From Ensifer adhaerens (GTDB lineage Bacteria; Pseudomonadota; Alphaproteobacteria; Rhizobiales; Rhizobiaceae): 64,000 nt of DNA. Positions 1-9,068 of this stretch are shown piece after piece. The stretch covers positions 40,574 through 104,573 of the forward strand of contig NZ_LGAP01000027.1 of assembly GCF_001270265.1 (NCBI RefSeq), in the 5' to 3' direction. Each line of letters opens with the position of its first letter. The first letter of the stretch is position 1. The position numbers were made by a program, and so were the translations under genes. Below the pieces are notes generated by a model. The model saw only the letters and a list, made by a program, of their open reading frames with translations. It had not been told where the DNA came from and made no database searches.

Positions 1-167
1 TCGGTATAGCCGTGGATCAACAAAAGCGGCGCGCCGGAAGGATCACCGAAATCGGTGTATGCCATAGACATGCCGTTCGGCAGTTCCACTCTCTTCTTGC
101 TGTTCGCCCACGCCTCTTGGGACGGCACCCAGAAATCGAGACTTGCGCTGGAGACGGTTGCATCCAT
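1..167 (-). CDS. alpha/beta hydrolase, N-terminal part (cut by window edge)
   Basis: The reading frame starts at an ATG at 167 preceded by a very strong AGGAGGAGG ribosome binding site and runs off the left edge of the window, so only about 55 residues are visible. They end in a hydrophobic strand and turn, LLLIHGYT, which is the typical oxyanion-hole HG motif of alpha/beta hydrolases (esterases, haloperoxidase-like enzymes, dienelactone or lactone hydrolases). The nucleophile elbow and the catalytic Asp and His lie outside the window, so substrate class cannot be stated. It is separated from the aldehyde dehydrogenase upstream by a strong terminator and therefore probably has its own promoter in 168-399. 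Confidence 0.75.
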   Translation of the reverse strand, partial: MDATVSSASLDFWVPSQEAWANSKKRVELPNGMSMAYTDFGDPSGAPLLLIHGYT

Positions 168-399
168 CTGTATCCTCCTCCTCTTATGATTGGATCTCGG
201 CTCGTCTTGGGTGCTGCAGACCATGCGTGGATGATGTGGAGGATCCTCAAAGGGAATGTCCGCGCACCGTTCAACAGGGTCTAAATCAGCACCGCGGCTG
301 CTTGCTGCGAGACACTTTTTCACAACAAGGGCGATAGGCTCCCCGCTATGACCCGCTGATGCATTCCAAGTTGTTTCACAGGCAACGTTGGTAGCAAGG

Positions 400-432
400 A
401 AACAAAAGGGCCGCATCGATCGAATGCGGCCC
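400..432 (-). terminator. intrinsic terminator after the aldehyde dehydrogenase gene
   Basis: A 9-bp perfect stem (408-416 with 424-432, GGGCCGCAT/ATGCGGCCC) with a 7-nt loop is followed on the minus strand by TTTTGTTT. It sits just after the stop codon of the gene ending at 443. The rest of 168-399 shows no gene; it should hold the promoter of the hydrolase. Confidence 0.8.
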
Positions 433-442
433 ATGGTAGGTG

Positions 443-1867
443 TCAACCGTGACCGACGACGGCCTTGATCTCGAGAAACTCGGTGAAGCCGTACTCCCCG
501 CACTCGCGTCCGTTGCCCGACTCCCGGTAACCGCCGAATGGCGCCTTGGGATCCCAGTCCGGCGAATTGACGAACACAGAGCCTGCACGGAGCTCACGTG
601 AGAGCTTTCGGATCGTGTCCATGTTCTTTCCCGTGATATGGGCCGCAAGGCCATATACGGTGTCGTTAGCGATCCGGACGGCATCATCAAGATCTTCGTA
701 GGCCGTGATGCTCAGTACCGGACCGAAAATTTCCTCACGGTAGATCGTCATACCCGGCTTCACATCGGAAAAGACCGTTGGCTTGACGTAGTAGCCGGCC
801 TCGATCCCCTCAGGCCGTCCCGTTCCGCCGGCCACAAGGCGTGCTCCCTCATCGATGCCCGTTTGGATAAGTTCCTGCACGCGCGCGAACTGGTTCGCAT
901 TCATCACCGGACCAAGCGTAGTCTTAGGGTCGGCAGGCGAACCCAACACGTTCGCGTTTGCGGCGGCAGCGGCAAGCTTTGTTGCTTCCTCCAATCGAGT
1001 GCGGGGAACCAGCAAGCGGGTACCGGCATCGCAGGCCTGCCCGTTAATAAAGAAGCAATTCGCTACCGCACTTTCGATGGCCGTGTCGAAGTCGGCGTCG
1101 TCCAGGATGATGTTCGCAGATTTTCCACCAAGCTCGCTTACGACGCGTTTGATGGTGTCGGCCGCGGACTTGCTGATCTGGATCCCAGCGCGGGTCGAGC
1201 CCGTGAACGAAACCATGTCGATATCAGGGTGCTGCGAAATCGCTTCGCCGACCACTCGTCCCTCGCCGTTGACAAGATTGAACACGCCTGCGGGGACGCC
1301 GGCCTCATCCATGATTTCCGCGAGGATGATCGCGTCGAGGGGAGTTAGCTGGCTCGGCTTGAGCACCATGGTGCAACCCGTTGCGAGCGCCGGGAGGATC
1401 TTCGTAAAGATCTGACCGATCGGCCAATTCCACGGGGTGATCAAGCCGACCACGCCAATCGGCTCCTTGTACACGGTCGTTGTGCCGAGCTTCTCGGCAA
1501 ACTGAAAGTTCTTGAGTATTTCGATTGTCGCGGCGGTATGAACTTTGCACCAGTCCAAAAGCCCCGTAGTGCTCAATGAAATGGGCATGCCCATTTCTTG
1601 CGTAACCGTCTCGGCGATCTCGCGCTCGCGTCTGAGGAAGATTGCTTCAATCTTCTGGAGAAGATGGATGCGTTCCTCGACGGAAGACTTCGAAAAAGCG
1701 GGGAATGCTCGGCGAGCGGCCTTCACGGCTTTGTCGACATCCTCCGCGCTTCCCATGGCAATAGTGGCGAAGACTTCTTCGGTAGCCGGATTGATAAGAT
1801 GCGCTGTCGCGTTGGAGGCGGGTTCGACCCACTTTCCGTCGATGTAGAACTTAGTCGCGTGTTCCAT
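443..1867 (-). CDS. aldehyde dehydrogenase (NAD(P)+-dependent)
   Basis: 474 residues, normal length for the ALDH superfamily. It oxidises an aldehyde to the carboxylate in the cytoplasm. Visible landmarks: the TPWNWP segment with the oxyanion Asn near residue 147, cofactor loop FTGSTRAG near 221-228, general-base Glu245 in SELGGKS and catalytic Cys279 in NGQACDAG. The sequence after the Cys (DAG) is less usual than the common TAG/CAG. The gene is a single transcription unit: it has a terminator at 400-432 and an operator-like tandem element (1945-1978) upstream that is shared with the transporter operons in this window. This suggests it acts on a product of an imported substrate. Substrate is not deducible. 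Confidence 0.9.
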   Translation of the reverse strand: MEHATKFYIDGKWVEPASNATAHLINPATEEVFATIAMGSAEDVDKAVKAARRAFPAFSKSSVEERIHLLQKIEAIFLRREREIAETVTQEMGMPISLSTTGLLDWCKVHTAATIEILKNFQFAEKLGTTTVYKEPIGVVGLITPWNWPIGQIFTKILPALATGCTMVLKPSQLTPLDAIILAEIMDEAGVPAGVFNLVNGEGRVVGEAISQHPDIDMVSFTGSTRAGIQISKSAADTIKRVVSELGGKSANIILDDADFDTAIESAVANCFFINGQACDAGTRLLVPRTRLEEATKLAAAAANANVLGSPADPKTTLGPVMNANQFARVQELIQTGIDEGARLVAGGTGRPEGIEAGYYVKPTVFSDVKPGMTIYREEIFGPVLSITAYEDLDDAVRIANDTVYGLAAHITGKNMDTIRKLSRELRAGSVFVNSPDWDPKAPFGGYRESGNGRECGEYGFTEFLEIKAVVGHG

Positions 1868-1944
1868 GATTCTCCCTCTTTCTTCGCATCTGCCGGGCCG
1901 TGGTCATCAACAAATCCGGCTTCCAAAGGCGCCGTTGCGAACAC

Positions 1945-1978
1945 ATACTGATTGGTATCAATATATCCTAGTTGGTAG
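1945..1978. promoter_or_regulatory. tandem operator-like element upstream of the aldehyde dehydrogenase
   Basis: ATACTGATTGGTAT (1945-1958) has ATAC-N6-GTAT symmetry; a weaker copy, ATCCTAGTTGGTAG (1965-1978), follows with an offset of exactly 20 bp, two helical turns. The same layout recurs upstream of several other operons here. It lies about 80 bp upstream of the start codon. The bound regulator is unknown; the local TetR protein is one candidate. Confidence 0.5.
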
Positions 1979-2049
1979 AATGTCTACATCCGAGACAACG
2001 ATTTAAGTTTGCCATTTGCCGCTGACCCAGTTCCGAAAGTCACCAGTGG

Positions 2050-4374
2050 CTACTCATCGAACTTCGGAAGCTCGAAAGCGGTCACTTTCGGGGGCGACTC
2101 GAGATAGGATTCGACCTCGACGAGGCATGACTGAGCAACCGTCGCCTGGGAGAGTTTCGACGCACCCACGTCAATTGTGAGGACGTTCGGATTGCCGTGT
2201 TTCTCAAGACTGTTTGTCGCCGTCCAATCCTGTGGATCGAACCACGCCCCCGTCGCGATGATGGCGACGCCCGGAACGACATCTTCGGTAATCTTCGCTG
2301 CCGCGAGGCAGGCACCGCGTTCGTTGAACACGCGAACGATATCGCCCTCCCGGATCCCGCGAGCTTCGGCGTCGGCAAGATTCAGCAGGATAGGCTCCCT
2401 GCTGTCGACCTTACCCGCACGGCTGTGGGGAGAGTGGTCCAGTTGGCTATGGAGGCGTAGCCGAGGCTCCTGGCTGAGCAGGTGCAACGGAAACCTTGTC
2501 GCTTTCGGTGAACCCAGCCACTCAACGGGCTCCATCCAAGTCGCCTGTCCTGGACAATCGTCGTACCCGAAGCCGGCAATCTTCTCAGAATAGAGCTCGA
2601 TGCGCCGGGATGGGGTCTTAAGCGGGTGTGCCTCGGGATCCGTCCTGAATCCCTCGAGCATGACGGTGGGCTTGTTGGATGGCGGAAACTCGATACGTCC
2701 GAGTTCCCAGAACGTACCGAAGTCAGGCAGCGGGACCTGGGCTGCAACTCTTTGCCGGAAGTCCTCGTACATGTGCTCCAGCCAATTTTCCGCGGTTCGT
2801 CCTTCCGAGAACTCACGGCCCATGCCCATCTTGTCGGCGATGCCACAGAAGATCTCGAAGTCGCTTTTAGCGAGCCCGACCGGGTCCGTCACTTTACGCA
2901 TCGCGACTAGATGTCCCTCTCGTGAGGCGAATCCGATGTCGTTGCGCTCCAAGGAGGTGCTGGTAGGCAATACGATGTCTGCCGCTTTAGCGGTGCTTGT
3001 CCAATACTGCTCCTGGATGATTATCGTCTCGGGGCGTTGCCAGGCGGAAATGAAACGATTGAGATCCTGGTGATGATGGAAGGGGTTCCCGCCCGCCCAA
3101 TAGATAAGCCTGATGTCAGGGTATGTGTAGGTGCCTCCATCGTACTCGAATTGCGCGCCGGGGTTCAACAGCATGTCCGCAATCCGCGCGACTGGTATGA
3201 ACTCGTCGACGAGGTTCTTTCCCTGGGAAAGTCTTGGTCCTGAAACCCTCAACTCGCTGGAGCCGACCGAGTTCAGGGTACCATATCCGATGCCGAATCC
3301 GCCTCCCGGCGTCCCTATCTGCCCGAGGTGCGACGCCAGGGTGACCAATGCCCAATAGGATTGCTCTCCGTGGCTCTGGCGTTGGAGCGACCAGGAGGCG
3401 TTGATCATCGTTTTCGACCTGGCCATCTCGCGCGCCAGTTCGACAATTCTCGGTGCCGGCACCCCGGTGATCATCGATGCCCAGTCCGGTGTCTTGGGGA
3501 CCCCATCGTTTTCGCCGAAGACATATGCCCTCACCTCGTCGCCACCCGTGCAATAGCGCGTCAGGAAGCCGGTATCGTGCAGGCCTTCGGATAGGAGGAC
3601 ATGCATCAATCCGAGCATCAAAGCTACGTCAGTGTTCGGGCGGACCTGAATCCACTCCGAGGAACCGTCGATGTCTTGGCGAAGCGGCGATATGTTCACG
3701 AAGCGCACGCCGCTCGACCTCATGAGATCGAGCGATTCGCGGACGCGATGACGGCTGGGACCTCCGGCGGTCATCTGCGTGTTGCGCAGGGGAATACCGC
3801 CAAACGCCACGAACAGTTGCGTGTGGCCGGCGAGCGTATTCCAATCGGTGTGCTGCTCGAGCAATTGCTCCATTGGTGCAACCACGTGCGGCATGATCAC
3901 CGAGCCGGCGCCGAAACTATAGGAGTCGCGACCACGGACATAACCGCCGATCGTATTGAGGAAACGGTGGATCTGGCTTTGTGCGTGGTGGAACCGACCG
4001 GCGCTGCCCCAGCCATAGGATCCGCCGAAGATCCCCCGGTTTCCATTTTCGCGTTTCACCCGGGAGAGCTCACCCGCCACAAGTTCAAACGCCTCGTCCC
4101 AAGGGACCTCGACGAATCTGTCGCTTCCGCGTCGCTCGCGGTGTGCGCCCGCCCCTTCCCGGAGCCAGCTTTCCCGGAACGCCGGTCGGCGAACGCGGAG
4201 CGATTGAACCTCTTCCGACAGCAAGTCGAGCCCGATCGGGCTTGGATTGCCGTCGCCTTCCCAAGGCTGGAGACTAGCGTTGCCCGCGGCGTCCCGCGCA
4301 ACCCGATGCAAGCCCCAGTGGCCGAGCGCGAACTCGGACGCAGATGCGTCCGAGGAATGTTTGTCGTGAGCCAT
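2050..4374 (-). CDS. cytoplasmic molybdopterin N-/S-oxide reductase (biotin sulfoxide/TMAO reductase family)
   Basis: 774 residues starting at ATG 4374, 15 nt after the permease stop; the frame stays open farther upstream but that part overlaps the permease gene. The length and sequence fit the BisC/TorA/DorA family of bis-MGD enzymes, which reduce N-oxides or S-oxides. Ser119 in GGSYGWGS is the expected molybdenum ligand, followed by GRFHHAQ. There is no iron-sulfur Cys motif at the N terminus, as expected for this family, and no signal peptide or twin-arginine motif, so the enzyme should be cytoplasmic like BisC. It is the last gene of an operon with a TorT-like binding protein and an ABC importer, suggesting import of the oxide followed by reduction inside. 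Electron donor is not evident. Biotin sulfoxide, methionine sulfoxide and TMAO are all possible substrates. Confidence 0.87.
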   Translation of the reverse strand: MAHDKHSSDASASEFALGHWGLHRVARDAAGNASLQPWEGDGNPSPIGLDLLSEEVQSLRVRRPAFRESWLREGAGAHRERRGSDRFVEVPWDEAFELVAGELSRVKRENGNRGIFGGSYGWGSAGRFHHAQSQIHRFLNTIGGYVRGRDSYSFGAGSVIMPHVVAPMEQLLEQHTDWNTLAGHTQLFVAFGGIPLRNTQMTAGGPSRHRVRESLDLMRSSGVRFVNISPLRQDIDGSSEWIQVRPNTDVALMLGLMHVLLSEGLHDTGFLTRYCTGGDEVRAYVFGENDGVPKTPDWASMITGVPAPRIVELAREMARSKTMINASWSLQRQSHGEQSYWALVTLASHLGQIGTPGGGFGIGYGTLNSVGSSELRVSGPRLSQGKNLVDEFIPVARIADMLLNPGAQFEYDGGTYTYPDIRLIYWAGGNPFHHHQDLNRFISAWQRPETIIIQEQYWTSTAKAADIVLPTSTSLERNDIGFASREGHLVAMRKVTDPVGLAKSDFEIFCGIADKMGMGREFSEGRTAENWLEHMYEDFRQRVAAQVPLPDFGTFWELGRIEFPPSNKPTVMLEGFRTDPEAHPLKTPSRRIELYSEKIAGFGYDDCPGQATWMEPVEWLGSPKATRFPLHLLSQEPRLRLHSQLDHSPHSRAGKVDSREPILLNLADAEARGIREGDIVRVFNERGACLAAAKITEDVVPGVAIIATGAWFDPQDWTATNSLEKHGNPNVLTIDVGASKLSQATVAQSCLVEVESYLESPPKVTAFELPKFDE

Positions 4375-4388
4375 AACCTGTCTCGTAC

Positions 4389-5471
4389 CTATGCGGCTTG
4401 GGGCGCTGCTACCTGCCGCAGCCTTACACGCGTGCGCAGCTTGTCTACGATGATCGCGAGGACCAAGAGGCCTCCAAGCAGGATATCCTGCACGTAGCTT
4501 TGGACCCTGATAAGATCCATGCCGTTGCTCAGGAGGACGATGAAAAGCGCGCCCATAACCGCGCCGGACACCCGCCCTTCGCCGCCGGAGAGCGCTATGC
4601 CCCCAATCACGCATGCAATGATCGACTGCATCGGAAACTCGACTCCGACGTTCGCTTCCCCGGTCGACATTCTCGCGGTCAACAGGAGCCCCACAAGACC
4701 AGCGAGCACGCTGCCGGAAATGCACATGCACAACAGCGTGCGCCTGACGTTCACGCCAGATTGGAAGGCGGCGCGCTCATTGCCCCCAACCGCAAAGGCA
4801 TGCCTGCCTATCTTGGTCCAATTCAGCAACACGTAGGCCGCGCCCACGACAATCCCGAAGACGATCGCAGGAAATGGAACGCCGAATACTGCGTATTCGC
4901 CGAAGTACCTCGAGAACTCGGGGGGAAGACCGTAAACGGGCACCCCTCCCGTAACCAACAACGCGACGCCGACCGCTGCGGAAGCCATGCCCAGGGTCAC
5001 CATGAACGAGGATACTTTCACTACAGCGATCAGCACCCCGTTGACGATGCCAATGAAGAGAGAGACCCCAAGCGCCGCCAAACATCCAAGCGCGATCGAA
5101 GTCGCCGGATCGCCGCCAGCCGTAGCGGCCATCACCAAGGCACAACCGATCGATGAAAGCGCCACCGTTGCGCCGTTCGAAAGATCGTAATTGGCGGTTA
5201 CCAGATAGAGCATCTGTGCGACGACGATGATCCCCAGATAGCTGACCTGCCGCGTGACGTTCATCACGTTGGCGTAAGACAGGAATCGCGGCTCAATGAT
5301 CGCGAACGTCAAGATGAGAGCTACCAGAAGAAGCGGAAGGATGCCGTAGTTGATGAACTGCCGACGGAAGAATGTGGAGAAATCACTGCCGGCTTGCTGA
5401 GAATGACTGGTTGCGTGATGGATTGGCTGGCCGTGCGGAAGCGCTACGACCTTTGCGGTGTGTTCTGTCAT
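4389..5471 (-). CDS. ABC transporter permease, ribose/RbsC type
   Basis: 360 residues, mostly hydrophobic, with about eight to ten membrane segments after a roughly 45-residue soluble N-terminal tail. It belongs to the BPD_transp_2 family used by ribose/xylose/autoinducer-2 importers; the segment GGIALSGGEGRVSGAVMGAL near the C terminus is the characteristic cytoplasmic loop (typically GGxxxxGGxGxxxG) of that family. The start ATG overlaps the ATPase stop by 4 nt (ATGA), so the two are translationally coupled. It should form the membrane channel for the TorT-like binding protein encoded two genes upstream. Confidence 0.9.
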   Translation of the reverse strand: MTEHTAKVVALPHGQPIHHATSHSQQAGSDFSTFFRRQFINYGILPLLLVALILTFAIIEPRFLSYANVMNVTRQVSYLGIIVVAQMLYLVTANYDLSNGATVALSSIGCALVMAATAGGDPATSIALGCLAALGVSLFIGIVNGVLIAVVKVSSFMVTLGMASAAVGVALLVTGGVPVYGLPPEFSRYFGEYAVFGVPFPAIVFGIVVGAAYVLLNWTKIGRHAFAVGGNERAAFQSGVNVRRTLLCMCISGSVLAGLVGLLLTARMSTGEANVGVEFPMQSIIACVIGGIALSGGEGRVSGAVMGALFIVLLSNGMDLIRVQSYVQDILLGGLLVLAIIVDKLRTRVRLRQVAAPQAA

Positions 5472-6967
5472 ATTACGGCCCTCGTCGGCTCGTGGAAAAA
5501 GAAGGGAAGCAGCGTCTTCTCGCTGAGTTCTTCGCCGGAGAACTCACCGACGATTTGACCATGTGCGACGACATACGCCCTGTGTGAGAGGTTGACGATT
5601 TCCGGCAGGTCCGAGGAGATGACGAGCACTGCGGCTCCGCTCTCGGCCAGCTTCATGATCGCGTCGTAGATTTCCGCGCGTGCACCGACGTCGACTCCTG
5701 CGGTCGGTTCGTCAAACACGTGAACCGCATACGACCGGGTGAACCCGCGCCCCAACACGATCTTCTGCTGATTGCCGCCGGAAAATGTCGTCGGCAGCGC
5801 GTCCGGGTTGGCCGGCCTCAAATGAAGCTTGGCAAGGATGTCACTCGCCGCTTTCTTCTCGCTTGCGCGATTGAGGAAACCCCAATTCTGCCATTCGTCC
5901 AGCGATGAGAGTGTCACGTTCTCTCGTGCGGATCTCACACCTATGAGACCATCCCTCTTGCGGTCGCCCGGATAGTAAATGATACCGCGCTTGAGCCGTT
6001 TTTCAGGCGACGCCGGGCCGACGTCGCTGCCGTCGATCAAAATCTCGCCGGATTGTGTCTTGGAAAGACCGAAGCACAGTTTTCCGACTTCGCCCTTTCC
6101 GGACCCGACAAGACCCGTCAGGCCAACGATCTCGCCCCGCTTTACGTGAAATGTGATGTCTTCGATGGAACCTCCCGAGACTCCCCGAAACTCCAGCCCA
6201 CCATCTCTGGGCCTGTGAGGAACTTCGGGGAAAATCGCATCCACGCGTCGTCCCGTCATGAGTTCGACAAGTTCTCGGTCGCTCACGTCGGCGACGCGGG
6301 TAGTGCGGACCAGCGCGCCGTCCCGAAGTATCGAAACCTCGTCGCCGATCCTTCTGATTTCACCCATCCGGTGAGTGATGTAGATCATCGCGATTCCGTC
6401 TGCACGGAGCCGTTCAAGGATCGCGAAGAGACGCTCCGTCTCCTCTTCCGTCAGTGTCGCCGTAGGTTCATCCAAGATCAGCAGGCGCGCCGAGCCCTGA
6501 AGGGCACGCGCGATTTCCACGACCTGCTGGTCCGCGCGGCTCAAATCGCTGGCCAGCGCCGAGACCGAGATTCTGGAGCCGATTCGCTCGAGTGCTTCGA
6601 CAGCGATCGCGGTTTGACGTCGCCGCTGAAGAAACCCTCGTTTCAGCGGCTCTCTCCCCAATGTCAGGTTTTCGCAAACCGTAAGCTGGGGAATGAGGGC
6701 CGGGTCCTGGAAGACTGTGGATACCCCGAGTTCGCGTGCTTCACGCGGGCTCGAAATCGTTGTTGCTTCGCCTCCAATGAGGATCTGTCCCTTGTCCGGC
6801 TGGTGCACGCCCGAAAGAAGGCCGATCAAAGTGGACTTTCCCGCGCCGTTTTCGCCAAACAGGACGTGGACCGATCCTGGTTTGAAGTCGATGCTCACAT
6901 CTCTGAGGGCGGGGGAAGCCTGGAAGCTTTTCCAGACCCCCCGCGTTGCTGCTACTGGCAGAGTCAA
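5468..6967 (-). CDS. ABC transporter ATPase, ribose/RbsA type (two fused nucleotide-binding domains)
   Basis: 499 residues with two ABC domains, the usual length of RbsA/MglA/XylG. Domain 1 has Walker A GENGAGKS (38-45) and Walker B LLILDEPTATL. Its signature is degenerate (LSRADQQ). Domain 2 has the expected weak Walker A (GLVGSGKGEV) but an intact FSGGNQQ signature and HVFDEPTAGVDVG. The start codon is a TTG at 6967, chosen because a strong GGAGGTGAT ribosome binding site lies 9 nt upstream and no ATG is nearby. It energises import with the following permease; it lies 15 nt after the binding-protein gene. Confidence 0.9.
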   Translation of the reverse strand: MTLPVAATRGVWKSFQASPALRDVSIDFKPGSVHVLFGENGAGKSTLIGLLSGVHQPDKGQILIGGEATTISSPREARELGVSTVFQDPALIPQLTVCENLTLGREPLKRGFLQRRRQTAIAVEALERIGSRISVSALASDLSRADQQVVEIARALQGSARLLILDEPTATLTEEETERLFAILERLRADGIAMIYITHRMGEIRRIGDEVSILRDGALVRTTRVADVSDRELVELMTGRRVDAIFPEVPHRPRDGGLEFRGVSGGSIEDITFHVKRGEIVGLTGLVGSGKGEVGKLCFGLSKTQSGEILIDGSDVGPASPEKRLKRGIIYYPGDRKRDGLIGVRSARENVTLSSLDEWQNWGFLNRASEKKAASDILAKLHLRPANPDALPTTFSGGNQQKIVLGRGFTRSYAVHVFDEPTAGVDVGARAEIYDAIMKLAESGAAVLVISSDLPEIVNLSHRAYVVAHGQIVGEFSGEELSEKTLLPFFFHEPTRAVI

Positions 6968-6982
6968 AGCGGATCACCTCCC

Positions 6983-8173
6983 TCAGTTTACACTGAAGAC
7001 CGGGCGGAAGCCCTCGGGCGGAAGGTTGAGTTCTTTGGACATCGTGTCGACGTTGTTGAACTTCTCGCCTGCCGCCGGGCCGCAGATCACGTTTGCCGTC
7101 ATGCTGACGTACTTGCCGCCGTTGAAAGGTTTGCCTTCCAGCGCGCGGACAGCCATGTCGATGGCGATGCGGGACAAGATCATTTCGTTGCCGGCACTGG
7201 CGCAGGTAGCCTTGCCTGCCCTGAGCTGCTCGTAAAGACCGGGGGTCATGTAATAGGACGCGGTTTTGACCTTATCCGAAAGGCCGTTTTGCGCGAGCGG
7301 GCTCACGGCGGCTTCAGCCGTAACCGCGCTTCCAAGGATGTAGTTCATTTCGGGATAGGCATTGATTGCGTTCTCGACGAGCGCGAGCTGCGCGTCCTTG
7401 CCGGTATCGCCGTAAAGCTTCGTCAAGACCTCGATCTTTTCCCCGGCTTCGTCCGAGAAGCAGGTCATAAGTTTCTCAAGCAAAGCTTGGCCGGATGGGC
7501 CTGGCAACCAGACAGCCTTGACCGGCTCGCCTGCTTCTTTGAGGTATTTGCCCAGGAATTTGCCGATCGTGCAGTGGTCGAACAACGCACGGCCGGTGAC
7601 CGCCGGAGTGGCGAGGCTGTTGACCAGGTCGATGACGACGGTGCCGTCGTTCTTGATGCGCTCGACAATCGGTGAAAGCGCCTCGCTGCTCACGGCGCTT
7701 ACGATTACCGCATCCGCGCCCGCAGCCACGCAGTTGTTCAATTGATTGATCTGCTTCGAGATTTCCGTGTAGCCGCCCGCTTCGTAAATCTGAAGCGAGA
7801 CCCCAGTTCGTTTGGCTTCGGCGACGAACCCGGCATCCTGACCCACCCAGTACGGATCCTTGAGATGCGGGATTACCGCGCAAACGTTCCACTTTCCTTT
7901 AATCTCATTAGCCGGAAGCGGAGTGTAGACCGACGGAGTACGAGATCCATCGCAGCCAGGCGTTTCGCAATCCACGACGACCACCGGCACAGCCCAGTCG
8001 TCGGCAGTAACTGCCTGTTTCAACGCTTCGGCGCTGTTTTTGGCAGGGTCCGAAAAAATGCCGTTCGCCTCGTCTACGATCGGCGTTGGGGCAGGCTGCT
8101 CCGCGAAGGCCGCGGAGCCGACCGCCAGAGCCGTCGCGCAACAAAACGACGCGATTAGTTTGGATAGGTTCAT
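6983..8173 (-). CDS. TorT-like periplasmic binding protein of an ABC importer
   Basis: 396 residues with a Sec signal peptide (cleavage likely after AAFA, residue 24). The body is a type-1 periplasmic-binding fold. Several stretches look like E. coli TorT, the periplasmic TMAO sensor partner of TorS, as I remember it: KWNVCAVIPHLKDPYW (94-109), YEAGGYTEISKQINQLNNC (130-148) and a C-terminal PPEGFRPVF. TorT is itself a binding-protein fold, but normally works with a histidine kinase and not a transporter. Here no kinase is present; the gene leads an operon with ABC ATPase, permease and an N-/S-oxide reductase. It contains an extra segment of about 65 residues between the signal peptide and the TorT-like part. 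TMAO or a related oxide is the natural guess for ligand, but this is inference. Confidence 0.85.
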   Translation of the reverse strand: MNLSKLIASFCCATALAVGSAAFAEQPAPTPIVDEANGIFSDPAKNSAEALKQAVTADDWAVPVVVVDCETPGCDGSRTPSVYTPLPANEIKGKWNVCAVIPHLKDPYWVGQDAGFVAEAKRTGVSLQIYEAGGYTEISKQINQLNNCVAAGADAVIVSAVSSEALSPIVERIKNDGTVVIDLVNSLATPAVTGRALFDHCTIGKFLGKYLKEAGEPVKAVWLPGPSGQALLEKLMTCFSDEAGEKIEVLTKLYGDTGKDAQLALVENAINAYPEMNYILGSAVTAEAAVSPLAQNGLSDKVKTASYYMTPGLYEQLRAGKATCASAGNEMILSRIAIDMAVRALEGKPFNGGKYVSMTANVICGPAAGEKFNNVDTMSKELNLPPEGFRPVFSVN

Positions 8174-8300
8174 TTGTAGTTCCCCTGTTTTTCAACTCGC
8201 TAGATGTTTGTCCGCGATCCGACGCGCCGCTTCGATCTTCAAAGCGACCGAAGCCACGTTTGAAGTCGTTAACGCCCCTACGGGCCGCGGTTTTCCGAGA

Positions 8301-8334
8301 TACTCCTCCGGTCGGTATTTATACCGCCAAGTAC
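8301..8334 (-). promoter_or_regulatory. operator-like element upstream of the TorT-like operon
   Basis: On the minus strand GTACTTGGCGGTAT (8334-8321) is followed by N8 and ACCG (8312-8309), the same GTAT-N8-ACCG layout as upstream of the binding-protein genes at 17455 and 27103. The plus-strand palindrome CGGTAT-TT-ATACCG (8313-8326) overlaps it. It lies in the divergent region between the operon and the TetR gene, so autoregulation and operon control by that TetR protein are plausible. Confidence 0.5.
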
Positions 8335-8465
8335 GTAGAGTGACATGGACGATTGTCTCAGTCAATTGCCCATGTCCTTTTTACGTCAAATTTGTTACCT
8401 TGCTTCGATGCGGTCGATGCCGATACCTTTCGGCCAACCGCCCGGTACGAACAGGGGAATGTTCA

Positions 8466-9068
8466 GTGCGAATTCCATCAGCGCTTCGGCGCGAACAACT
8501 CGTCGACGCCACGATCCAGGTTATGCGCGAGAACGGTATGCAATCGGTCACCATGCGTGAGGTGGCCAAACGCGCAAATGCGTCACTCGCGGCGGTTCAC
8601 TACTGCTTCAAGGACAAAGACGACCTAGTCCACGCCGCTGTTGAACGGTGGCTGAAGGAGATGGTGCCTGATTCCATGCGTTTCCAGACGGGCGGCGGAA
8701 TGCGAGCAACCGTTCGGAGCATGCTGCAGGCCTGGTGGGATGCGATCGAGGAAGTACCGCAAAATGCCCAAGCTCAGTTCGAGCTGTTTCTCTGGGCCGT
8801 GCGCAACAGCGACCGCATCCGGAGCGTAATGTACCCGCTCTACTTGACCGAAATTGTTTCCGTCTTGAAGCAGGCGCAGGACGCTTCGGGCGAGTCCTGC
8901 GATTGGGACCTCATGACGATCGCCCAATCATTGCTCGTTATCGTCGACGGTTGCAGCTTCCAGTATTTTTCCGATCCTGAGTCGAAGAGTGCCAAGGAGC
9001 TGAGCTTCGAGATGGCGGAAGCCGTGTTCAGCCGGGCGAAGGTCTCGCAGATAAAGCGGGCCAGCTAG
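8466..9068 (+). CDS. TetR family transcriptional regulator
   Basis: 200 residues. The start is taken as GTG 8466 with AGGGGA 7-8 nt upstream; the frame stays open upstream but that part overlaps the opposite gene's promoter and start. The N-terminal three-helix DNA-binding domain is clear: ATIQVMRENGMQSVTMREVA then SLAAVHYCFKDKDDLV (about residues 15-55), the TetR helix-turn-helix with the usual aromatic YxFxxKxxL ending. The C-terminal helical ligand domain is not family-diagnostic. It is divergent from the TorT-like operon and its 3' end overlaps by 4 nt the convergent FAD dehydrogenase gene. It is the best local candidate for binding the ATAC-N6-GTAT elements in this window; that is inference. 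Confidence 0.88.
   Translation: MRIPSALRREQLVDATIQVMRENGMQSVTMREVAKRANASLAAVHYCFKDKDDLVHAAVERWLKEMVPDSMRFQTGGGMRATVRSMLQAWWDAIEEVPQNAQAQFELFLWAVRNSDRIRSVMYPLYLTEIVSVLKQAQDASGESCDWDLMTIAQSLLVIVDGCSFQYFSDPESKSAKELSFEMAEAVFSRAKVSQIKRAS

Noticed and set aside
3601..4497. A 298-codon plus-strand open frame
   Set aside because: Antisense of the molybdopterin reductase gene; no domain, no ribosome binding site.
6053..7675. A 540-codon open frame on the plus strand
   Set aside because: It lies opposite the RbsA-like ATPase and TorT-like genes, which have clear motifs. The composition (rich in Arg, Asp, Phe without domains) is typical of the antisense of GC-rich genes.
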